A DNA stretch of 64,000 nt from Brevipalpus yothersi. Lineage: Eukaryota; Arthropoda; Arachnida; Trombidiformes; Tenuipalpidae. Below are positions 13,302-24,150 of the stretch, piece after piece (the stretch's first letter is position 1; every line of letters starts with the position of its first letter). Below the pieces are notes generated by a model. The model searched no databases, was not told the DNA's origin, and saw only the letters and a program-made list of their open reading frames with translations. Where the stretch lies: NCBI GenBank assembly GCA_003956705.1, contig QZCP01000130.1, positions 1 to 64,000 on the forward strand. Direction: 5' to 3'. The position numbers and the translations under genes were made by a program.

Positions 13302-15727
13302 ATGTATTTAGCAGTGATATTACTCGTGCATTTGAGCTACTCTCTCGTCGCTCAAGCCAAGCCTCATCATGTCTCATCATCACCGATAGGAGTCAATGTA
13401 AATTCAAATCATCGATCGACTTCTAGTGCCAATTTTGTTCCACGGCCAGCGAAACCTTTACACAGTCCAATAAAGCGATCATCATCAGCACCATCCATGT
13501 TCATAGCTGCACCTGGAAACATGGCTTCAGCCTCCACTAATCAGCCTTCGCTGGTCGCTATTCCATTGTATTTCCGTAACGACAGAATATCAGCTCAACG
13601 AACTCCGCTACTGTACGAAATGTTCATGTCAGCATTGAGTGATTCTAATCGAATCAAAGCACCATTAGCAGCTGTTTCGAGCACAAATTTCCCAATTAAA
13701 TTTGATCCCATCGCTTCTAGTCCATTAAAGCCAGAGGCCAAATACACATCAAAACTCACCAATTCGCAAACACTGTACAGCCAGCTGCCATCAAGCCCAT
13801 CAACATCGTACATGAGGCCATCGTCAATTAACGAGCCAAGTTACGATGAGAGTAGCTCTCAGGGTATTGCCGCTGCTGCATATGCAGCCGCAAGTCCACA
13901 TTCCCACCTTAATATGGCTGCTGGGTATGGAAAAGGGAAACCAGTGTCCGGTGATGGTGCCAAAGTGCTTCGAAATCCAGGCTTAAGACCAGTGGCCTTT
14001 GATGATCATCAGAAATCCGCTTTCCATGATTTCACTGGAGCACTTGAACAATATGATTTAAAACCTCTCACCAACTCTGACCTTCACAGTTTGCCCCATA
14101 TTGCTCCTGGTGATCTGACTGGTCATTCTGTAACCAGCAAAAAGTCATCCAGTGGTGGACCAGGCTATGATTCTGGCTCGGGTGATTATGGCCAATCTGG
14201 TGGCTCATCTTACGGTGGTGGTCAATCCTATGGTGGCTCATCTGGTGGTCAATCTTATGGAGGTGGACAATCCAGCGGTCAATCCTATGGAGGCTCATCT
14301 GGTGGACAATCCTATGGGGGCTCATCTGGGGGTGATCAATCCTATGGAGGCTCATCTGGGGGTGGACAATCCTATGGAGGGTCGTCTGGTGGTCAATCAT
14401 ACGGTGGTGGATCCAGTGAAGGTTATGGCTCATCAAGCGGTAATGCAGAGTATGATCCCACTGGCTATGGATACTCTGTGCCATCACCCAAAACAGGTGG
14501 AGGATATGGACAATCAGGATCATCAGGAACTAGTGGCTATGGTTCCTCTGGCTCATCCCAAGGCTACTCTCAACAATCATCTGGTGGTGGTAGCCATAGT
14601 GGTGGCCAGTCTGGTGGTAGTTATGACAATTCTGGTCCAGAAGCTCCACCAGCATATATGAGTGCCTATCCAGTTGAGAATAATTTTGGAGCAGAAGTCC
14701 ATGCAGCTTATAGAGAATCAGGCTCACCAGTTCCATATACGTCAGCTGGCAACCCTTTTGGTGACGTTTCTGGACAATCTGGAGGCGGAAGTGGAGGTGG
14801 ATCTGACTATGGTGCAAGTGCTTCATCTTCTTACAGCTATGATACAAGCCCAACTGCTTACAGGTGAGAATCGAGCGTCGAATAATTACATCTATATCAA
14901 ATCATCAAAGGTTCAAAAATTTGAATTTTCTAACGATATCTCTTTTCTCTTTTTATTATGGCTCCAGTAACCCACCTCAAAGCTCTTCATATGGATCAAC
15001 TGATGATGCTTATAGCTCCTCTTCCGCATCATCCCAGACGTATACACCCTCAAGCTATGCTTCAAGCGGTCAAAGTCCAGTATCAGCATCTCGCGTGTAC
15101 AGTTCGATAAACTATGCTCTGGCTAGTCCAGTGAGCAGCTCAGGCAATCAGATGTATTCACTTTCAAGTGTTGAAAATCAGGTGACTGGAGAACGAAGTT
15201 TGAGAAATCAGCAGCAACAATCAGCATCTCCATCCTTCAATAGTAACAGCTACAGTAGTCCATCATTTTACCCGATTGCTTCAGTGTCCGGAAGTGGCAG
15301 CTATGGATCAAGTGCATCGTACACATCGAAATTGATTCCCAAAGCAAGCAATAATTATGAGAAATCTGTGGTCAATGATTATTACGCTGATCCAGATTGT
15401 CCAAGAGAAAATGAGTACAACTCGGGCTCCTCGCCTGTCTCATCTTCAATTGCCTCCTCATCTTCATCCCCATCTCAGGGATCCTCAGCCTATGCTTCTA
15501 CCGGTAAATCGAGCCAAATAAGTGAGAACAGTTATTCACTTGGCTCCTCAAGTCAGAATGGAGCCAAAGGAGTGATATCATCAGCAATACAAGCCTACGA
15601 ACCGGAAGAGCTTGATCCATCAAAATTGGATCTTAAAATTGTTCATCTTCCTGTAAGCGTTCTCAAAAAGTTAGTCAGTAGTGGTGATGTTGCTCTAGGA
15701 AACCAGCAGCTATATTCATCGAACTGA
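13302..15727 (+). CDS. Secreted Ser/Gly/Tyr-rich repeat protein (structural/matrix-like)
   Basis: Two exons, 13302-14863 and 14968-15727, joined by a 104-bp GT-AG intron in phase 2, encode 773 residues. The ATG is preceded by an in-frame stop at 13263 and opens a clear signal peptide (1-19, cleavage likely after AQA). The mature protein is low-complexity: Ser/Pro-rich N-terminal part, an Ala-rich patch (about 188-210), a Gly/Ser/Tyr/Gln repeat zone (about 285-380) with eight SYGG motifs, five of them YGGSSGG, then Ser/Tyr-rich sequence. A single Cys (665) was found. The C-terminus (about 735-763) is different: charged, then KLDLKIVHLPVSVLKKLV, predicted to be ordered. Such composition is known from silk, eggshell, cuticle and secreted glue proteins; which one applies here is not decidable. 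It has a candidate TATA/Inr promoter and an AATAAA signal 82 bp after the stop. The next gene encodes another signal-peptide protein on the same strand. Confidence 0.85.
14208..14413 (+). repeat. Coding tandem repeat, SYGG / YGGSSGG units
   Basis: Imperfect units of 24-36 bp related to tcctatggaggctcatctgg repeat inside the first exon. They encode residues about 303-371. Synonymous differences between units indicate that the array is not brand new, although neighbouring units at 14280-14400 are very similar. Confidence 0.85.
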
Positions 15728-15808
15728 TTTAAATTTTTATTTTTCATGAATCATTTGGGGAAGAGTGATTACGGAGCGTCAGTTTGAGCCTCGATAGTAT
15801 CATTTTTC

Positions 15809-15814
15809 AATAAA
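15809..15814 (+). terminator. Poly(A) signal AATAAA
   Basis: Canonical hexamer 82 bp after the stop codon of the Gly/Ser-rich gene. Confidence 0.6.
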
Positions 15815-18778
15815 ATTAGCCTCGAGGTTTGAATACGATATTCTGTATTACAAGAATTTTAACCATATCAAATCAGCTTCCGATTTTTGCTGTATCTCTT
15901 CTTTTTATTCACTCATTTTACTCAAATGTTCATCAACCACCTATACACACACACACACCCATACACATGATAAAACTAATTACATCATTTTCATCAGTAT
16001 TTAAAAAAGTCTGAAATAATTGAATAAATAAAACTTCACTCGAAATCGAGCTAAAAGAGTTCTTTCTGATAATAAAGTATGAATCAACTTTTGAAAAATC
16101 AGAAAATAAATGCTCCCATGAATGGTGAAAAGAAGTTAAAAATATCATGAATTCTAGAAACTGTACTCACAATATTTTGAGCTTTTCTGTAAAAATTGAT
16201 ATTGAATTGAACTTCTAACGATACAAGCTCTTCTCTGGCTTATTGAAAGTAGGCCAAAAAGGCTGTCAAATTGAAACGAATTGGTTGATTTTATTTTATA
16301 AATAGTTCTAATTTACCATTCAAATGTATAGTGATCCATTGGCCATTATCTGCTGCATTGAGCAATTGATATTCGATATCTTTTCATTGACAAGATCAAT
16401 TCATTCATTATTGCCTAAATTTTCACTTATGGTGGGAGCCATTTTTCCTGGATCGATTGTTCGATTTCTAATTATAACTCAAAACAAAGTTGTTTTTTCT
16501 CTCTTCTTCAAGCCTTCAGGAGTAAAGCTAAGTATCAAATGATTGGTTAATCGTGATCTGGAGAAGAAAAATCTTCATTTCATTTCAATCCCGCTTGGAA
16601 AAAGAAGAAGAAATTGCATGCATTTTTTATGATTGAAGAAATAAATTTCTCTATGAAATTAGTATATACATGGCGGTACAAAAATATCATGAAGATCTAT
16701 TGTTCGAAAAATTTTTCCAAAAAAGAATTTGCTTCAAAAATTCAATAAAATTCATGTATAAAATGAAAATTTTTGAAAAAATTTAACTACTAAATCATTT
16801 GGATGATCAAATAAATAGCCTCTTGAAATGAATTTAGTGCTGAATAGGACTTGAAAGTGCCAAAAATGAAACGCATAGGAAATTTTTCATCATAGAGTGC
16901 AATTCTGAGATTAGTTTAAATTCAAGTATCTGTAAAATGGTGATATATAAGCTGGATCAGTCGAAGATTCCAGGTCTCTTTAGATTGGCTGCATTTTCAG
17001 GGCGAATACTAATTTTTCCGAACAAATCTAATAATCTAGTTTGATTATGGTCAATATCTTCGCTTTATTGACGAGTAGAAATTTAGGGAGAGATGTGAAT
17101 ATATGAGAATTTTGGACTACTCACCTCACTCAGCCCTAACAAAAATTTTGAAACTGACTGTCTTTGGCATGGAAAAAATTTCTCTGAAATATAACTACAG
17201 CTCAACCCTATCTGAACTGTTTTAGGCGAGCGAAAATTTGAGAAAGATTAGTAAATTTATTTCTAGCTTCTCTTCTACTCAATCAATTTATGGAAACTAA
17301 CATTCAAAACTTGTGTTTTTATCGAATCTTCTACAAAATAATTGATATTAAGTCAATATTTCCTGATTTGGCACGATAAAGTTTGAATATGAAGAATTTT
17401 AAAATGGAAAAACCACAGAATAAACACAATTGGGAATCCTATCTCTTGATTTGTGCTCAGAAAAATATGTTTTTTGTTAAAGTTTTCATGATACCGAACG
17501 AACTCAGGTTTGTATCAACTCGTCTTTCTCAGCGGGATTCTCAGTCGAAACTGATTGCTCATTTGTTGGAAAAATTTTCAGCCAACTGGTTAGTAAAACC
17601 TTGTCTCTATGGCAAATCATTACCCGCTCGGATGAAAATCTGCAACTTTTATAGAAATCGCGAAGGAATTTCGCAAAATTATCATGCTCCCCATGGTTAG
17701 CAAGTTTTATAAAAATTATCTTTTTTCCTGTTAATTTCACAAATATGTCAGATTTTTATCAGATAACTTTCATACCCTCTTCAAATACACTTTAAAAATT
17801 CCTGAAGTTTTTCAAAAATTTGATGCTTTTTTGTATAATGTTCACTGTTTCTTTTTGCAATTGAAGATTTCTAGGTTTCTTGCATCTTCGTTTCCCAGCG
17901 GGTATTGACACTCTCCAGAGTTTAATAATTTTTTCTCAGATTTTTGATCAACAACCTCTTTCCGCAAAGAGTAAGGATCTCTGTGCAAATAAAAAAAGAA
18001 GTGATAGTTCACAAACCCTACAATTATCAAGTTTTTCACCTTCTCTATGGATAAGATACCAATATCATGCTGCTACCTCCAATCTGCATTATCATTTTCA
18101 ATTAGCTTTCAACCGATTGGAAGTCTTTGAAGTTGAGTCAGTACTTCCAATCTGATGAGATGAAATAAAATACGATAGATGAATAAGATAAAATTTCAAT
18201 ACATGAAGCTTTGAACAGAGATTTTTCTCTCCTTCTCTTGACCTACTCCAAGATCTGTTTTGAAGAGAGCGAGGCCTGAACTGTTCTCAAAATTTCCTAT
18301 CGTGGTAGATAAATGGACCAATCATTAGAAGTATACTGTGGCTTTCATTCTCAATCCTTTTCATGATTGTATATTTTTGTAGGATTTCCTCAAATTGTAT
18401 GATGAGAAGGAAGAGGAACGGAAAATGGACACACTGACCTACTGATAATTGCTTCAATGCTCTCTGAATTCGTTTCCTTCTTCCATTGTTTCAGTTTTTT
18501 ATTGAATGTTCAGCCCTAGCGATTCTCTAAAGAAAGCTTACCAAAACCACTCTTCTTCTCCAACTGATCAGCGATCTATAACGAACTGGTGTTTCTCAAA
18601 GTAGACCAAAATCCACCAGAAATTTTAAGCCACAAACAGAGCAAGTTTCTAACACACAAAATTTATTTGAATCATTTGAATAATTAGTTAGATACTTATC
18701 CAAATTTAATTTCTTCTTTTTGAGCAGTAATTTTTGAACAAACAATTCCTCTCAAAAACTGATGCAAAAGTACTGATT
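15815..18778. other. Intergenic DNA between the two secreted-protein genes
   Basis: About 3 kb of strongly AT-rich sequence without a supported gene and without long GA/CT arrays. Frames at 17383-17700 and 17880-18155 lack recognisable motifs. A good splice-acceptor-like sequence (pyrimidine run then GAGCAG) ends at 18726, so the downstream gene may have a non-coding first exon somewhere in this stretch. Confidence 0.6.
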
Positions 18779-19587
18779 ATGTCCAAAATGGACAGAAAAA
18801 TTTTATTTATCATACTGTTTCCACTATATACCTTGCCAGTCTTCGGGTACAATCAATCTTCGGTCAGCCTAGTGAATCCTCATGTTGGAAGTGTTCGTTT
18901 GACCAGCCGAGATAATCCATTGATTGCCAGTGATCATCGATTAAATTCTCAGCCCTCTCAATCATCTCATGGAGATTCTAGCAGCTCAGCAAATGATCAA
19001 ACGAACAAAATAGCCCTTCAACCATTTCCTCTGTCTGATTATCATTCATTTTATCCACCATCATCTATGCTACCGATGCCCAATCAGCTCCAGATACCGA
19101 ATTACCAAAACCATCTTCCTCGATATCCAATGGATCCATATTTCAGTACCGATCCTCATGAGATATTCATTCCAGTAAGTATGGTGATTAAGATATATTC
19201 AATTTTTCACCTCACTCGATGAACTTTCTGTGTTGACGTGTTTAAAAATTGTTCAAAAATTCTATCTCTTCCCGATTAAAGCTCAAAAAACCATGGAAAA
19301 AGAAGCCTTCACCACCTCCTTCGGAAAGAGTTATCACTGCAGATCCTCTACTTGTACTAGCAATTATAACTTTACCACTTTTGGCCCTCTTAACTTTCAC
19401 AGCAGTTATCGTTCCTCTGATCCCAATAGTGATCTACTTGTTCGCTGCCTTCAGTGCTACAGGACCCACACTTGGTCGAAGAAGAAGACGGTCAACACTG
19501 GAAAATGAAGCTTCTGTTAGCTCCAACATGGTGCTGGAAAGTAATATTTTCAGAACAATCAACAAAGCCTTAGATAAATTATTCTAA
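18779..19587 (+). CDS. Small secretory-pathway membrane protein, Pro/Ser-rich, with poly-Arg motif
   Basis: Two exons, 18779-19174 and 19282-19587, with a phase-0 GT-AG intron (107 bp), encode 233 residues. ATG 18779 is chosen because it directly precedes a signal peptide (1-23, ending LPVFG); ATG 18788 is possible. Residues 24-132 are Ser/Pro/Asn-rich with many His and Tyr. Exon 2 begins with a Lys/Pro-rich stretch (LKKPWKKKPSPPP, 133-145), followed by a 38-residue hydrophobic segment (154-191) containing three prolines. It is long enough for one membrane span plus a partial one, or a hairpin. GRRRRRS (197-203) follows, resembling a furin-type site or a membrane-flanking anchor, then an amphipathic C-terminal helix ending KALDKLF. 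I do not recognise the family. It lies 3 kb downstream of the Gly/Ser-rich gene on the same strand. Exon 2 could in principle use another acceptor, but the hydrophobic frame is well defined. Confidence 0.75.
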
Positions 19588-19714
19588 TTTTTTCTAATTT
19601 TTCCCCCTTTTCACCCTAAACAATGTTATGAAAACAAAATTCTTCAATTGAAAAACATTGTTCGCTTATTATTGTCAGATTCATCATGAAGATTGTGAAA
19701 TAGATTGTGTTAAT

Positions 19715-19720
19715 ATTAAA
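19715..19720 (+). terminator. Candidate poly(A) signal ATTAAA
   Basis: Common variant hexamer 128 bp after the stop codon at 19587. No AATAAA was noticed closer. Confidence 0.4.
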
Positions 19721-20137
19721 ACCTATTGAAACCATTTCAAAATGTTTCAGAATCATATATAATTTATATCATACTTATCATATATATATATCGTTATTCG
19801 TATAAAAAATTGAGTCGTTTAGATCGAGCTTGAGGACATTAGGCTGGATTCAGGTTGAATTGTTTATAAACAATTTAATCATAGGAAGAAAGAAATGAAG
19901 AGAGAGAGACAGAGATAGAGATAGAGAGAGATTCTCTTTTCAATTTCCCACGAGTCAAATCTTTCTACGAAATTTTTATTAGATTTCAATTTTTGTTGGA
20001 CCGAACACTGAGCGTAGCGAGCGAAATGAGCAAATTTGCTAGCACAGTGTAAGTGGGAAAATATTCAGAATATTGAGAATTTTCTCACTCAATTTTGAGA
20101 TAATTTCAAAAATTTGCATTTTGTTTATTCACTTCTA

Positions 20138-20391
20138 GAGTTGAGACAAAAAACTACAGAGTTTATGCGAGCATAGGAACATCTAAAGGTGAAAGGTCAT
20201 CTCTGAAGGTGAAGGGCAACGAGATTAAGAGCATTCTCTTTTTCTCGGACACAGTGAAAAATCATCATTGACAGCTAGGGGTGGTCTCATTTTTGCATAC
20301 TTTTCTCCAAAAAAACCTAAGAAATTAAGAGCATGATCTTTTTCTCATAGTGTTCTTATGCTTGCATAAAACCAGAAGCCTACTCAAACTC
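20138..20391. mobile_element. MITE-like element, 254 bp, TA-flanked imperfect inverted ends
   Basis: The left end (GAGTTGAG... up to the word ATGCGAGCATAGGAACA) and the reverse complement of the right end (GAGTTTGAG... up to ATGCAAGCATAAGAACA) match over roughly 45 bp with several mismatches and a small offset. Both sides are flanked by TA (20136-20137 and 20392-20393). Inside, a word of the form TTAAGAGCAT-n-ATCTTTTTCTC occurs twice in direct orientation (about 20225 and 20323). No coding capacity. The ends are degraded, so this is probably an old non-autonomous copy. Confidence 0.5.
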
Positions 20392-22341
20392 TATTTAATC
20401 CCATTGAGGAAAATTTTTTGATATTATTTCTAGATTTAATTTTACTCCATATAATTTTTCTTTTGATGGTAGAAATTCAATTCGGGTTTCTCGCTTTCAT
20501 CACGCCATCATTTGAGCTATCTAGATAACTCAAAATTTTTGATGTGCTTTCCATATATCAATGACATCATAATCAATAAAATTTTAGGTTTTGATAATTT
20601 TGTAATTATCAAATTGAAAAAAGGTCAATCTAGTAAATGAAGATATTTGTTAGAATAATCTCTCTGAACTATATCTTAAAAATATCTGGCCCAATAATTC
20701 ATTTCAATTTAGAAAATATTTGGAAAATACTTCCCATCCATGTATATACTGGGAGAATAATTTTCCCTATTTTTTCAAAGTTTCGAATCTTTTTAACATC
20801 TATCATCTGTATTCCCTGGTGCTCAGATGGCTAGAGAAAATTTTTCCCGCGCAATCGTGGGATTGCAAGTCTATCCTACATCAGCTATCAACTTGCAATC
20901 TCATAGGCATCCAGAGGCTCTCATTTCTGACATCACTCTTCCACTCTTTTGCCTTCTCTCTCTCTTCCTCTCTTCCTCTCTTAGTTTCTCTTCTCTTTTT
21001 CATTTGAGTGCCAGTCAGTGCACTTCCTCATCACTTTTCCATCACTTTCGGCGCCAATTCTTCTCGCAACATTCTCTCAGCTCATCATCAATGTGATCTT
21101 ATCATGACAACTCTTGTATTCATCTGAAACCTTGATTGATTCGTTCATCTCTTTTCCCCTCTTACTTCATCACAATTACTTTAAGATTATGAACAAGAAA
21201 TATACCGGAAAAAAACATCTCATTAAATCATATATATATTGATACTCGATGAAAACTGGTCTTTGTTATTCTTAGTTGTGATTGATAATAGTTGCTTGTT
21301 CAAGTTTGAAAAAATTGTGAGCACAAAAAGTTTCGTGTAAGTGTATAAAATTGAATTTTAAGTTCAAATAGTGCTCAAACAGAAAACACACGTACACACC
21401 ATACGAATATATATACACATCAAAGCAATACAATATTCTAGTTCCTAGACATGAAAAATTCAACACAAGAACTGATCCTAACCCATTACAAAAATCTGTT
21501 CTGGTGAGTATCTTATCGATTTCTTCATCTTCATTTTTCTCTTCTGGACTCTTTCATGGGATCTATCTGATGACGCTTCTCAAATACATTACTTGATCGT
21601 CATTTTTATTCACTACATCAGCTAGAAACAAGGATTAAGGATGAGCAATTCAATACTATCTCTATGACCTAAACTCAATATGGCTGAAAAACTTCACTAA
21701 AAGCTCAAATTTTGTGAGCTAGTCATCATATGGTGCAAATTTTATATCCTCATGCTTTAACGCGAGCAATATGAGCATAAGTATATATGATCTATCATCT
21801 ACTCGCTCTAACGACCTAGAAAAATATTTTGTTGTCCCAGTTGATAAGAGTTATTTTATTGGAGAATCGATTTCTTCCACTCTCTTACTCTCTGTATATA
21901 CAAAAAATCTTTTCCTATTGTGAAATGCGTCCACGTGTAATTGAATTCCGATCTGTAAGTCAAATTTAGATCGTATTGTTCTGTAAGGCTTGTCTTGTCA
22001 TGCATGATAGAGGTTCTACAATTTGATGGTATTGGGATGATTTTGTCTGAAAATACATGGATAGTTCAAATGAAATCAACGAGAATCAATAAAATTGCTC
22101 GATTCAACCATACTAGTGTGACTTTGATGGTCACTCTCAATTCGCCAAACAACTGGAGGACCTACAGAATTGAGGGAATTCGAAGAATTCATTAGATTGT
22201 CGAAACATATTCTCTCTCTCACTGCTTCTCTCTCTATCTCTCTTGTTCTATTGACGAACTTGAGCAATTCAGTCTCAATGACTTCTTTTCAACCTCCTCA
22301 CTTTCTCAATTTAAAACCATCAATTGTTTGTGGATAAATTC

Positions 22342-22344
<3 letters not shown>

Positions 22345-22399
<55 letters not shown>
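22345..22399 (+). repeat. (TC)n microsatellite
   Basis: 55 bp of perfect units; right boundary of the stretch lacking long GA/CT arrays. Confidence 0.95.
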
Positions 22400-22401
<2 letters not shown>

Positions 22402-23581
22402 CTGTTCTTTAGACTCTCTTTCTCCTAACAAATAGAAAACGATAATCAATGAAATTGTATTGTATTTAGAACTCGATTTTCCATCCTCTTTCTCAGTTTT
22501 GCAGCTATCGCTTCGCCCAAATTGTTGAAATAATAGTCTTCAGCAACTTCCATACCTCAAGATTTTGAATGAGAAGAAGGAGAGTATACTGTGAGATCTG
22601 CAATGTAGATTGCTAAGATAGTTAAGGAATGAAAAGTTGAATATATTCAATCACATTGATCAAGTAAAGACAGAGAAAGAAAAATAAGAAAGAAAAATAA
22701 AGTTGCCCTCTATCGTCTCACTATTTTCCTTTCCATTCTTTGCTGATTTCGAATGCTGACTAGTTCGAAATGCTTACAACTTATTCTATCATGGTGCTGA
22801 ATCTTGTGAAGAATATTAATTACATTGCTTAAAATCGAATCACTTCTTTCCACTTGCTCATTCCATCATGTTCACATTCTCTTTTCGCAACTTGAATGTA
22901 TCGTATGAGCCTTCATTGATGCTTGGTTCAGAATTTCATTTACTCGCTTTTTTGTTTTCTGATGCCTACTCACTTAGACCATTTACCAGAGGAATACTTT
23001 CTGCTTACACACAAAAACCTGGTGGTTATGCTTTTCATAATAACGGCGATAGCAAAAGGAAGATGAAGAAGAATTGAATATTGATACCTGACCTGAAGAA
23101 GGAGAGAGAAGAGAGAATGCAGGCCTCTCCAAGTGATCAGTAATATAACATGTTTTTGCTATCAATTCATACAATTAATCATCATTCATATCATCGTATA
23201 TTCTTTCATTCGTTTGAATAATGTTTTGAAACGTCTTTGTTGGTATTCTCATTCTATGGTAAGTGTGAATAAGTAGAATGGACTATACAGAGTGCCCAGC
23301 GTGAGTGGGTATTCGAAAGTCATGCAAATGAGAAAGAGAGTAAGAGAGAGAGAGAGAGAGAAAGAGGCGAGAAAGGCTGAATCAATCATGAATGTAATAA
23401 CAATAAGGCACTATGATTAGAGACAAGACATATTACATGGGCCTACAGTGAAGAAATTTGAATGATAAAGCTTTTACAAAAGATGGAGATGGATCATCAC
23501 CATCAGTATGTTCGTGAAAACATTCGTCGCATATAATTGGAAAACATATGAATAATGCAGATGAGCAAGACGAAAAGAGTG

Positions 23582-23582
<1 letters not shown>

Positions 23583-23657
<75 letters not shown>
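23583..23657 (+). repeat. Compound (GAAA)n-(GA)n microsatellite
   Basis: About five GAAA units run directly into about 55 bp of GA units. Confidence 0.93.
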
Positions 23658-23660
<3 letters not shown>

Positions 23661-24109
23661 ATGCCAGAGGCAATGGAAACCCTGTTGTTATCGATCTGAG
23701 GTCGAACTTTGGTCTAGATGAATGTCATCATAGATTTGAGCTCTATTTACTTCTCATAGCAAGGAAGCATCTTACTGTTGTATTCCGATTAATGAATCTT
23801 TCATAAGGAATGAGAAAAGAGAGCAACTATGAAATATCCAAGATAGCGGGCCCTTATTTTTGCCTCTCATTCATCCACAATTCACATTGAATACTTCTCA
23901 TTGCCTCTCTAATCATTCGCTTTTTCCTTCTCCATCATTTTCCTTCATTCTTCATTTCCTTTGTCTTTCCCTTCTTTACCAAATCTTCTTCCTCTTCTAA
24001 CCGATATTATGTTCACCTGATTTGCATTGAATTACTCTGCTTTTCCATTCAAATCATGAACCAATCAATCTTATGAATGATATGCACAGATATTGCGTGC
24101 ATCTTTATT

Positions 24110-24111
<2 letters not shown>

Positions 24112-24148
<37 letters not shown>
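24112..24148 (+). repeat. (TC)n microsatellite
   Basis: About 37 bp of perfect units. Confidence 0.93.

Positions 24149-24150
<2 letters not shown>

Noticed and set aside
14068..14523. 151-codon antisense frame and a 169-codon shifted + frame (14152-14661) over the Gly/Ser repeats
   Set aside because: Both are by-products of the biased codons of the repeat protein. The in-frame product has a signal peptide, splice continuity and a promoter; these do not.
17383..18155. Two adjacent + frames (105 and 91 codons) between the secreted-protein genes
   Set aside because: No compatible splice junction joins them into a domain, and the content does not resemble a known protein.
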